Of a stretch of 64,000 nucleotides of DNA, positions 48,046 to 55,597 are shown in pieces. The notes under the pieces were generated by a model that was not told the DNA's origin, did no database searches, and saw only the letters and a list, made by a program, of their open reading frames with translations. The DNA is from Agrobacterium leguminum (GTDB lineage Bacteria > Pseudomonadota > Alphaproteobacteria > Rhizobiales > Rhizobiaceae): NCBI RefSeq assembly GCF_015704895.1, contig NZ_JADQWB010000006.1:248001-312000 (forward strand), in the 5' to 3' direction. Within the stretch, counting starts at the first letter, position 1, and the number at the start of each line of letters is the position of its first letter. The position numbers and the translations under genes are program-made.

Positions 48046-49770
48046 TTAATGCGTGCCTGTCTGTTCCGATCGTTTGGGCGTGAAGTAACGCATCGGCGCT
48101 TCCAGCGACCACTCGAAGCCGGATTCACGATATTCCGTCAGCACCTGCCCGCCGAAGGCGCCTTCCGCATGCCTTTTGATGACCGTGGTGCCGAAGCCTT
48201 TGCGGCTCGGTTCTCTGGCGGGCGGTCCGCCCGTTTCGGTCCAGACGAGATGGATCATCTGCCGCCCGTCTTTTTCACGCGACTGCCAGCGCAGGGTAAT
48301 TTTTCCCGATGGAACCGACAATGAGCCATATTTGATGGAATTCGTCGTCAGCTCATGGATCACCAGACCGAAATTCTGTGCCGCTTCCGGGGAAAGCATG
48401 AAATCGTCTCCCACCAGCACGATACGCTGCGCCACGGTTCCGAAAACATCGAGGTGGGTCTCGATCAGCTTGCGGATCGGCAGACCCTGCCATTGAACCT
48501 CCGCCAGAGCCCGGATCGACATTCCAAGGCCGCGCAGGCGGTGATCCACCTCCTTCTGGAATTCCGGAATGCTTTTATTTTCGCGTCCCAATTGCCGTAT
48601 CATCGCCTGAACCAGCGTCAGAATGTTCTTGGAACGATGAACCAGCTCGTGCAGCAGCAGTTGCAGCCGCTCTTCCGACTGGCTTCTGTCGAAGGATGCG
48701 TTGGAGAGCGCGATGGCGACCTGGTTGGCCTCCTTTATCTTGGTATCGACGGGCGCGACGATCTCGCCTTCGCCGATGCGCTCGGCCATCAGGGTCAGGT
48801 CACGAATGGAGCTGCGCAATTGCCGGCCGACCAGATAGGCGCCGCCAATGGCAATCAGCACCAGCAGCAGGCTGCCGATCATCATCTGCCGCCAGGTATC
48901 TATCAGCGCCGCCTGGCTTGCGGCGAGCGGACCCCACATCACCGTCTTCCATTGCCAGCCCGGCAATTGAGCATAGGCATAGAGATTACCCTTGCCGTCG
49001 AAAAAATTGCCGCTGAAGGCCTGCATTTCCGAAAGGACATCGGGGGTGACAAACGGCTTGCCCACTTCCGCCTCTTCGGGCGCGCTTGAGACGACAACGC
49101 GGTTGTTGCCGTCAATGATGGCGACCGCCCAGTTGCGCGGCAGGTTTTCCGTGGGGATGAGCCTGCTCAGGTCGCTGGTATTCTGCGTCAGGATCAGGGC
49201 GTCTCCGGCGGGGTCCAGGTCCGGGCCGAGCGGCATGGTGACGTTGAACACCCATTCCTTGCTGGTCGAGCCGAAAAACATGTCCGAGACGGTGATGCGG
49301 CGGGAGTCGATCGCTTTGGCCAGATTGGCTTCCGCCGGCACCTTGCCGAGCGGCTGGCCATAGGGCACGCGCGTATTGAGGCGCTGCTGGCCATCTTTTG
49401 TGGCGAGAATGGCGTAGAGACCCTCCCGCTTCAGACTGTCGGCAACGCGCCCCTGAAACGCGGCGAGGTTGCCGCTCTCAAGTTCCGGGAATTGCGACAG
49501 GAGATTGAGCGAGGTGGCGATTTCCTGCAGGCGGCGGTCGATGTTGCGGGAGACCACCCGCACATCCTCGATGGTTTCCCGTTGCAGGTCGTCGCGTTTT
49601 TCCGCCTCGAGGCGCAGCATCAGATAGCCGCCGAAAAGAATGAGCGGCAGGGTAATGACGGTAGCCATCACCACCAGATAGGTGCCGATGGAGGCGGTCG
49701 GGAAAAAATTCGCACTGCGCCGACGCAAAGCCGAGATCATGTCTTTCAGTCTGTCGCCGGGTCGAGGCAT
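48046..49770 (-). CDS. Membrane HWE-family sensor histidine kinase (PhyK-like)
   Basis: Kinase of 574 aa. It has a transmembrane helix near residues 28-52, a periplasmic Cache-type sensor (about 55-280), a second helix near 297-315 and a HAMP-like segment (LRSSIRDLTLMAERIGEGEI). The HWE/HisKA_2 core follows: phosphoacceptor LHELVHRSKNILTLVQAMIR (about 382-401), N-box LVIHELTTNSIKYGSLSV and G-box KGFGTTVIKRHAEGAFGG. PhyK-type kinases adjacent to phyR phosphorylate PhyR, and this architecture and place fit that role. It is convergent with the soluble kinase. Confidence 0.9.
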   Translation of the reverse strand: MPRPGDRLKDMISALRRRSANFFPTASIGTYLVVMATVITLPLILFGGYLMLRLEAEKRDDLQRETIEDVRVVSRNIDRRLQEIATSLNLLSQFPELESGNLAAFQGRVADSLKREGLYAILATKDGQQRLNTRVPYGQPLGKVPAEANLAKAIDSRRITVSDMFFGSTSKEWVFNVTMPLGPDLDPAGDALILTQNTSDLSRLIPTENLPRNWAVAIIDGNNRVVVSSAPEEAEVGKPFVTPDVLSEMQAFSGNFFDGKGNLYAYAQLPGWQWKTVMWGPLAASQAALIDTWRQMMIGSLLLVLIAIGGAYLVGRQLRSSIRDLTLMAERIGEGEIVAPVDTKIKEANQVAIALSNASFDRSQSEERLQLLLHELVHRSKNILTLVQAMIRQLGRENKSIPEFQKEVDHRLRGLGMSIRALAEVQWQGLPIRKLIETHLDVFGTVAQRIVLVGDDFMLSPEAAQNFGLVIHELTTNSIKYGSLSVPSGKITLRWQSREKDGRQMIHLVWTETGGPPAREPSRKGFGTTVIKRHAEGAFGGQVLTEYRESGFEWSLEAPMRYFTPKRSEQTGTH

Positions 49771-49901
49771 ACAAAAAACTCCGGCAGTTATGGCATTGTT
49801 ACGACACGGATAATACCGTGCCGTCCCCCTTTAGCAATGCCTGATTTTTACCTTCGGTTGTTGCGGCAGGTCACAATTGCACCGGCTCGGTTGAAAAAAT
49901 C

Positions 49902-49928
49902 GGAACTATTTCAACGACCAACCCGTTT
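49902..49928 (+). promoter_or_regulatory. EcfG-dependent promoter of the PRC-barrel gene
   Basis: GGAAC at 49902-49906, a 17-nt spacer, then CGTTT at 49924-49928, an exact match to the EcfG pattern, about 80 bp upstream of the gene start. Confidence 0.75.
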
Positions 49929-50006
49929 GCCAGACGAACCGGCCGAGAAGCGGACATGAAATTCATCACCGCCGGCCAGTTGAGAACGATGAAAGGAAGG
50001 TACGAA

Positions 50007-50570
50007 ATGGCAAAGAAACTTACAATCCTCGTCACTGCCGCTCTGATGGGCACGACGGCTTTCGCGCCGCTGGCCATCGCTCAGGGCACGACCCAGCCTG
50101 CGCCGGCAAATCCGAGTGCGCAGACGGAGCCTGCCACCCCGATGGCGCCTGCCGCTCCCGTGACCAATGACAGCGCGGCGACAACGACAGGCGGCGCCTA
50201 TCTCACCGAACAGGGCGAAACGCAGGTCAGCGCCAACGATTATATCGGCAAGGCGGTCTATACTGCGGCCGATGAAAGCATCGGTAACGTCACCAACCTC
50301 ATCATGGAAGAAGATGGTGGTCTGGTTGCGGCCGTGATCGGCGTCGGCGGCTTCCTGGGTATCGGCGCAAAGGACGTTGCCGTTCCCATGGACAAGGTAA
50401 CGATGACGCGCAACGCGCAGGACGGCACCATCCGCCTGACCACGACCGAAACGGCGGAAACGCTGAAGGCCGCTCCCGAATTCAAGACGCTGGAACAGAA
50501 GGCCAGCGAAAAGAATGCGGCAATGCCGGCGGCTCCCGACAGCACGACGACGTCCGCCACCAAGCCCTAA
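50007..50570 (+). CDS. PRC-barrel domain protein, exported
   Basis: Protein of 187 aa. It has a signal peptide (MAKKLTILVTAALMGTTAFA then PLAIAQ), a Pro/Ala/Thr-rich linker to about residue 65, and a PRC-barrel domain near 73-145 (NDYIGKAVYTAADESIGNVT, then VIGVGGFLGIGAKDVAVPMD). PRC-barrel proteins of this type are widespread stress-induced periplasmic or membrane-surface proteins; the function is not known. I chose ATG 50007 because AAGGAAGG lies just upstream and the signal peptide then starts correctly. It has a strong EcfG promoter match and a terminator. Confidence 0.9.
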   Translation: MAKKLTILVTAALMGTTAFAPLAIAQGTTQPAPANPSAQTEPATPMAPAAPVTNDSAATTTGGAYLTEQGETQVSANDYIGKAVYTAADESIGNVTNLIMEEDGGLVAAVIGVGGFLGIGAKDVAVPMDKVTMTRNAQDGTIRLTTTETAETLKAAPEFKTLEQKASEKNAAMPAAPDSTTTSATKP

Positions 50571-50627
50571 TTCCCATACCTGGGAGGCAGGAGCGGGACC
50601 GGCTTCAATAAGCTGTCCCGCAGGAGG

Positions 50628-50655
50628 CACCGGCCAACAGGCCGGTGTCTTTTTA
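50628..50655 (+). terminator. Rho-independent terminator after the PRC-barrel gene
   Basis: Stem CACCGGCC with GGCCGGTG, loop AACA, then TCTTTTTATG. An additional stem (GCGGGAC with GTCCCGC) lies just upstream at 50593-50621. Confidence 0.85.
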
Positions 50656-50673
50656 TGTTTGTTCGCCGGCTGT

Positions 50674-51657
50674 TCAATCCCCGGCATTGCGGGAGGAATG
50701 CCACGCCCAGGCGGATTTGATGATGTCCGACAGGGAATAACGCGGTTCCCAGCCGAGAACCTCCTTCGCCTTGTCGTTATTGGCAACAAGTGTCGTGGAA
50801 TCGCCGTCGCGCCGCCCGGTATATTCAACGGGGAAGGGGCGGCCGGAAACGTCCGAAATCGCCGCCAGCAGTTCCTTCACCGTGGTGCCGGTGCCGGTGC
50901 CGAGGTTGAGTTCGACGGTTTCTCCGCCGGCCAGCAGATAATCCACGGCTCGCACATGCGCATCGGCGAGATCGAGAATGTGGATATAGTCGCGCACGCA
51001 GGTGCCGTCGCGCGTGTCGTAATCCGTGCCGAACACCTTGAAGCCTTGACGCCGGCCGAGGGCGGCTTCGATGGCCAGCGGGATCGCGTGGGTCTCCGGT
51101 TTGTGCCATTCGCCGATGCGGCCTTCGAAATCCGCGCCGGCGGCATTGAAGTAGCGCAGCATCACGGAGCGCAGCCCCTTATAGGTGCTGTAGTCCTTCA
51201 GCGCCTGCTCCACCACCCATTTGGTGCGGCCATAGGGGTTGATCGGCGCCTGCCGGTGCGTCTCGTCGATCGGCACCTGTTCCGGCAATCCGTAAGTTGC
51301 GCAGGTGGACGAAAAAACGAATGCCGTGACGCCGGCGTCGATGGCGGCGGAGAGGAGGTTGAGCGAGCCGATGACATTGTTGTCGTAGAAAGCCACGGGC
51401 TGCTTGACCGATTCACCGACTTCGATCAGCGCTGCGAAATGCAGAACGGCTTCCGGCCGGTGTTTGGCGAAGACTTCGTCCAGCCGCGCCCGGTCGCGAA
51501 TATCGCCCTGTTCGAAGGGTCCCCAGCGGACGAATTCCTCATGCCCGTTGGACAGATTGTCGAAAACGACCGGTTCATATCCTCGCTCAGACAGGAGAAG
51601 GCAGGTGTGCGAACCGATATAGCCGGCACCGCCGACGACAAGGACTTTCTTCTTCAT
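50674..51657 (-). CDS. galE: UDP-glucose 4-epimerase
   Basis: NAD-dependent SDR epimerase of 327 aa interconverting UDP-glucose and UDP-galactose for exopolysaccharide and lipopolysaccharide. The Rossmann start is VLVVGGAGYIGSHTCLLLSE, the catalytic SSTCATYG is near residue 120 and PYGRTKW near 146. The C-terminal GRRDGDSTTLVANNDKAKEV is typical of bacterial GalE. ATG 51657 is preferred over a TTG one codon upstream. It is a single gene on the minus strand. Confidence 0.94.
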   Translation of the reverse strand: MKKKVLVVGGAGYIGSHTCLLLSERGYEPVVFDNLSNGHEEFVRWGPFEQGDIRDRARLDEVFAKHRPEAVLHFAALIEVGESVKQPVAFYDNNVIGSLNLLSAAIDAGVTAFVFSSTCATYGLPEQVPIDETHRQAPINPYGRTKWVVEQALKDYSTYKGLRSVMLRYFNAAGADFEGRIGEWHKPETHAIPLAIEAALGRRQGFKVFGTDYDTRDGTCVRDYIHILDLADAHVRAVDYLLAGGETVELNLGTGTGTTVKELLAAISDVSGRPFPVEYTGRRDGDSTTLVANNDKAKEVLGWEPRYSLSDIIKSAWAWHSSRNAGD

Positions 51658-51779
51658 CAATTGCCTTTCAGAAAATTACGGACGCGCCGAGACTGCCCGA
51701 GACTGTATGTCACTTTGTTCAAATAAGGGCGGCGTGGCGGGTAACGCCATCAACCAGTCTATCCTTCGCGGGTAACATA

Positions 51780-51816
51780 AAAAAAACCGCGCATCCATCG
51801 TCTGGACGCGCGGTTT
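51780..51816 (-). terminator. Rho-independent terminator of the DUF883 operon
   Basis: Stem AAACCGCGC with GCGCGGTTT, continuing after one mismatch with TCCA/TGGA. On the minus strand it is followed by a seven-base T-run (A-run 51780-51786 on plus). Confidence 0.88.
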
Positions 51817-51838
51817 GCCTTGTCGTGTCGCCAAGAAA

Positions 51839-52276
51839 TTACTTGGACTTTTTCGTATTGACCCTTGTGGCCAGGAAACCGGCCGCGACAGCCACGGCGA
51901 GCGTCGCATAGGGACGCGCCTGGATCGCCAGCGTCAGCAGCGATTGCAGGGCGAGCGGCGCTGCGGCAAGCGGCGCCGCCGTCAAAGGCGCGACAGCGGG
52001 CCGTGCGGCATAGACCCTCGGACGTTTGACGATCGCCAGCGCCACCAGCATGATGACGCCGAGCAGGAACGCGGTCCCGGCGACGACGAGCGCCGCAGGG
52101 CCTGCACCCACATGCCGGGCAAGATAGATGGACCCCGCCACCACGGCGGCGATGAAGGCGATCAGAAAAAATATCCCGGTCAGAACCGACAGGATTATGG
52201 TCGCGCGCAATCGCCGTGTAACGACGCGCCCCTCGCGCTGGGTCTCCCCCAGATAGACCAGCAATGCCTCAAGCAT
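51839..52276 (-). CDS. Small membrane protein, holin-like / DUF1469-type
   Basis: Protein of 145 aa. A basic N-terminus (LVYLGETQREGRVVTRRLRA) is followed by two strong transmembrane helices (about residues 28-52 and 58-82), an Ala/Pro-rich stretch and a third weaker hydrophobic segment before a basic end (RVNTKKSK). It resembles small phage-holin-family/DUF1469 proteins that are paired with DUF883 proteins. It lies 10 nt downstream of the DUF883 gene in the same transcript, which probably starts at an EcfG-type promoter. Confidence 0.82.
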   Translation of the reverse strand: MLEALLVYLGETQREGRVVTRRLRATIILSVLTGIFFLIAFIAAVVAGSIYLARHVGAGPAALVVAGTAFLLGVIMLVALAIVKRPRVYAARPAVAPLTAAPLAAAPLALQSLLTLAIQARPYATLAVAVAAGFLATRVNTKKSK

Positions 52277-52286
52277 GAGCGCGGCC

Positions 52287-52631
52287 TTATCGACGCGTCA
52301 AGAGGGCGAGCACGAAACCGACGCCGACGGCGATGCCGAGGGACTGGAGCGGGTTCTTCTGGACGTGGTCGGTGAGGTTGTCGTTGAGCGTGGAGATTTC
52401 ATTGCGAACGCTGTCGGCCATTTCTCCGGATGCGGTAAGCGCGTCATCGGCCACACGGGCGGCCTGCGCCTTCAGCTCATGCGAAGCGCCGACGCCGAGC
52501 GCCTTCACGCTCTTGGCAAGACCAGCCAGATCTTCGCGAAGCTGGGCGAGCTGCGCTGCCACATCGGCCGCATCGCCGTTTTCGAGGGATTGCTGGATTT
52601 TGTCGCTGACGCTGCTACGCACGCTTGCCAT
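52287..52631 (-). CDS. DUF883 (ElaB/YqjD-type) inner-membrane stress protein
   Basis: Protein of 114 aa. A long amphipathic, coiled-coil-like N-terminal region (about residues 5-90, ending in LNDNLTDHVQKNPLQSLG) is followed by a C-terminal glycine-containing hydrophobic anchor (GIAVGVGFVLALLTRR). ElaB/YqjD proteins are tail-anchored and in enterics are stationary-phase induced and ribosome-associated. It starts an operon with the holin-like protein; an EcfG promoter match lies about 100 bp upstream. Confidence 0.88.
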   Translation of the reverse strand: MASVRSSVSDKIQQSLENGDAADVAAQLAQLREDLAGLAKSVKALGVGASHELKAQAARVADDALTASGEMADSVRNEISTLNDNLTDHVQKNPLQSLGIAVGVGFVLALLTRR

Positions 52632-52733
52632 AGGGGAGGTCCTTCCTGAACATCATTGATGGGACGACGACACATCACCGCCGTCCGTGAAGCTTCGTTT
52701 CGGCGGCCGAAACACCCGCCTGTCCGTCAGTCA

Positions 52734-52758
52734 AACGCGCCGATGCCGGCTTGGTTCC
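52734..52758 (-). promoter_or_regulatory. EcfG-dependent promoter of the DUF883 operon
   Basis: Read on the minus strand: GGAAC at 52758-52754, a 16-nt spacer, then CGTTT at 52737-52733, a full match to the EcfG pattern. The leader would be about 95 nt. Confidence 0.7.
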
Positions 52759-52904
52759 GCAACGGGACGGGTTTTCTTGATGGCACTTCGGCTCGGGGGC
52801 GATTTTCGAGGAATTCGGTGCCGGACATTTGTTTTCCTGTCACAAGCATCCTATAAGGCCCATCATCGAGACGTACCTTGACTTCAATCAATATGTGAAA
52901 CGAC

Positions 52905-54002
52905 ATGCTCCAGACGCCCTATTACCTCATCGACAAGACAAAACTTCTTCGCAACATGGAGAAGATTGCCTATGTGCGGGAAAAATCCGGCGCCAAGGCG
53001 CTCTTGGCGCTGAAGTGCTTCGCCACATGGTCGGTGTTCGATTTCATGTCGCAATATATGGATGGCACCACCTCGTCCTCGCTTTATGAAGTCCGTCTCG
53101 GCCGCGAGAAATTCGGCGGCGAAACCCATGCCTATTCCGTCGCCTATGCCGACTACGAAATCGACGAGGTGATCTCGAATGCGGACAAGATCATCTTCAA
53201 TTCCATCGGTCAGCTCGAGCGTTTCGCCGAAAAGGCTTCCGGCATTACGCGCGGTCTGCGCCTCAACCCGCAGGTCAGCTCTTCGAGCTTCGATCTTGCC
53301 GATCCTGCGCGTCCGTTCAGCCGTCTCGGCGAATGGGATGTCGCCAAGGTGGACAAGGTCATGGACCGTATCTCCGGCTTCATGATCCACAATAATTGCG
53401 AAAACAGCGATTTTTCCCTGTTCGACCGCATGTTGACGCAGATCGAGGAGAAATTCGGATCGCTTCTGTCGCGTGCGGAATGGGTCAGCCTCGGCGGCGG
53501 CATTCATTTCACCGGCGACAATTATCCGCTCGACCAGTTCTGCGACCGCTTGGCGGCTTTCTCGGAAAAATACGGCGTGCAGGTCTATCTGGAGCCGGGC
53601 GAAGCCTCGATCACCAGAAGCACGACGCTCGAGGTGACGGTTCTCGACACGCTGTTCAACGGCAAGAACCTCGCCATCGTCGACAGCTCCATCGAAGCGC
53701 ATATGCTCGATCTGCTGATCTATCGCGAAACCGCCAAGGTTTCGCCGAACGAGGGCGAGCATCCCTACATGGTCTGCGGCAAATCCTGCCTTGCGGGCGA
53801 TATTTTCGGCGACTTCCGCTTCGACAAGGAATTGAAGGTCGGCGACCGCATCTCCTTCCAGGACGCGGCCGGCTACACCATGGTCAAGAAGAACTGGTTC
53901 AACGGCGTGAAGATGCCGACCATCGCCATCAAGGAACTGGACGGTACCGTTCGCGCCGTTCGAGAATTCGACTTTGCCGATTTCGAGCAAAGCCTGTCTT
54001 AA
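52905..54002 (+). CDS. nspC: Carboxynorspermidine decarboxylase
   Basis: PLP-dependent decarboxylase of 365 aa with the alanine-racemase fold. It removes CO2 from carboxyspermidine/carboxynorspermidine to give the polyamine. The start is MLQTPYYLIDKTKLLRNMEK, the PLP lysine lies in AKALLALKCFATWSVFDFMS (about residues 28-47), and the C-terminal active-site Cys is in VCGKSCLAGDIFG near 290. The partner dehydrogenase follows after 60 nt. In A. tumefaciens this pathway is known to supply spermidine. Confidence 0.94.
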   Translation: MLQTPYYLIDKTKLLRNMEKIAYVREKSGAKALLALKCFATWSVFDFMSQYMDGTTSSSLYEVRLGREKFGGETHAYSVAYADYEIDEVISNADKIIFNSIGQLERFAEKASGITRGLRLNPQVSSSSFDLADPARPFSRLGEWDVAKVDKVMDRISGFMIHNNCENSDFSLFDRMLTQIEEKFGSLLSRAEWVSLGGGIHFTGDNYPLDQFCDRLAAFSEKYGVQVYLEPGEASITRSTTLEVTVLDTLFNGKNLAIVDSSIEAHMLDLLIYRETAKVSPNEGEHPYMVCGKSCLAGDIFGDFRFDKELKVGDRISFQDAAGYTMVKKNWFNGVKMPTIAIKELDGTVRAVREFDFADFEQSLS

Positions 54003-54062
54003 ACCCTGTTTTTAACATGAAACGAAGCTCATCCCTGCGGGGAAAAGGAGGCATCACCTGAA

Positions 54063-55301
54063 ATGAAGAAGAACGTTCTGATCATCGGCGCCGGTGGCGT
54101 AGCACAGGTCGTGGCGCATAAATGCGCCCAGAACAGCGATGTATTGGGAGACATTCATATTGCGTCACGGACTTTGGGAAAGTGCCGCAAGATTGTCGAG
54201 TCCGTACGCGAAAAGAAGAGCCTCAAGACAGATGTGAAACTTGAGGCCCATGCGCTTGACGCGATGGATATCGAGGCGACGAAAGCCTTGATCAGTAAAA
54301 CCGGCGTGGAAATCGTCATCAACGTCGGTTCGGCTTTCGTCAACATGTCCGTTCTTCGTGCCTGCATGGACACGGGTGTTGCCTATATGGATACGGCGAT
54401 CCACGAGGATCCGACCAAGATTTGCGAGACGCCGCCGTGGTACGGAAACTACGAGTGGAAGCGCGCGGAAGAGTGCAAGGAAAAGGGCATTACCGCCATT
54501 CTCGGCGTCGGCTTTGATCCGGGCGTGGTGAACGCCTATGCGCGTCTTGCCAAGGATGATTATTTCGACAAGGTCACCTCGGTCGATATCGTCGATATCA
54601 ATGCCGGCAGCCACGGTCGCTGGTTCTCGACCAATTTCGACCCGGAAATCAACTTCCGCGAATTCACCGGCGTCGTTTACTCCTGGCAGAAGGGTGAGTG
54701 GCAGACGAACCAGATGTTCGAAGTCGGCCAGGAATTCGACCTGCCGGTCGTCGGCAAGCAGAAGGCCTATATGACCGGCCATGACGAAGTGCATTCGCTG
54801 TCCAAGAACATGGACGGCGCCGATGTGCGCTTCTGGATGGGCTTCGGCGATCACTATATCAACGTCTTCACCGTGCTTAAGAACCTCGGCCTTCTGTCCG
54901 AAAAGCCGGTCAAGACGGCTGAAGGTCTCGAAGTCGTGCCGCTGAAGGTGGTCAAGGCCGTGCTGCCCGATCCGTCTTCGCTGGCGCCCGATTACGTCGG
55001 CAAGACCTGCATCGGCGATATCGTCAAGGGCATCAAGGACGGCAAGGAACGCGAAGTCTTCATCTACAACGTGGCCGACCATAAGGAAGCCTACGAAGAA
55101 GTCGGCTCGCAGGGCATTTCCTACACCGCCGGCGTTCCGCCGGTCGCCGCTGCCATGCTCATCGCGACTGGCGAATGGGACGTGAAGCAGATGGCCAATG
55201 TGGAAGAACTGCCGCCGAAGCCGTTCCTGAACATCCTGAACAAGATCGGCCTTCCGAACCGCATCAAGGACGAAAACGGCGATCGCGCGCTGGAGTTCTG
55301 A
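54063..55301 (+). CDS. Carboxynorspermidine/carboxyspermidine dehydrogenase (saccharopine dehydrogenase family)
   Basis: NAD(P)H-dependent enzyme of 412 aa that condenses putrescine (or diaminopropane) with aspartate semialdehyde. The N-terminal Rossmann segment is NVLIIGAGGVAQVVAHKCAQ, and the GVGFDPGVVNAYARLAKDDY segment near 148-167 is typical of this family. It follows nspC, so the pair makes spermidine without S-adenosylmethionine decarboxylase. Aspartate semialdehyde comes from the lysC pathway, and lysC is 2.5 kb downstream. A strong terminator follows. Confidence 0.93.
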   Translation: MKKNVLIIGAGGVAQVVAHKCAQNSDVLGDIHIASRTLGKCRKIVESVREKKSLKTDVKLEAHALDAMDIEATKALISKTGVEIVINVGSAFVNMSVLRACMDTGVAYMDTAIHEDPTKICETPPWYGNYEWKRAEECKEKGITAILGVGFDPGVVNAYARLAKDDYFDKVTSVDIVDINAGSHGRWFSTNFDPEINFREFTGVVYSWQKGEWQTNQMFEVGQEFDLPVVGKQKAYMTGHDEVHSLSKNMDGADVRFWMGFGDHYINVFTVLKNLGLLSEKPVKTAEGLEVVPLKVVKAVLPDPSSLAPDYVGKTCIGDIVKGIKDGKEREVFIYNVADHKEAYEEVGSQGISYTAGVPPVAAAMLIATGEWDVKQMANVEELPPKPFLNILNKIGLPNRIKDENGDRALEF

Positions 55302-55332
55302 TTGGCGGTGCTCTGAGAAGTTGAGGCAAAAT

Positions 55333-55359
55333 AAAAGCCCCGCGAAAGCGGGGCTTTTT
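55333..55359 (+). terminator. Rho-independent terminator after the polyamine genes
   Basis: Stem AAAAGCCCCGC with GCGGGGCTTTT, GAAA tetraloop, then a T-run. An A-run before the stem allows some minus-strand activity too. Confidence 0.93.
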
Positions 55360-55407
55360 GTTGAATCTGTCGACCTGAATCGATTGCAAAGTTTTCGCAT
55401 CCCCACT

Positions 55408-55522
55408 CCGTCACCCCGGACTTGATCCGGGGTCTAGCGCGATCAAGTCTTTGATCGCAAAAGGGTCTTCTCACGACGCAGACGCGTCGTGGCTGGATGC
55501 CGGATCAGGTCCGGCATGACGG
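55408..55522. repeat. 115-bp RIME-like mosaic element, four hairpins (second full copy)
   Basis: Bounded by CCGTCA and TGACGG with the same four-hairpin layout and the same length as 44766-44880. In the third hairpin the stem is CACGACGC with GCGTCGTG, against CACGGCGC with GCGCCGTG in the other copy: a paired change that keeps base pairing. It lies between convergent genes. Confidence 0.88.
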
Positions 55523-55597
55523 AGGAGGTTGTCGACCGGCTTGAGTCCCACAAAAAGGGACCCATTTTCTTGCAAGAGCTAAAAACGAAGGGCGTCC

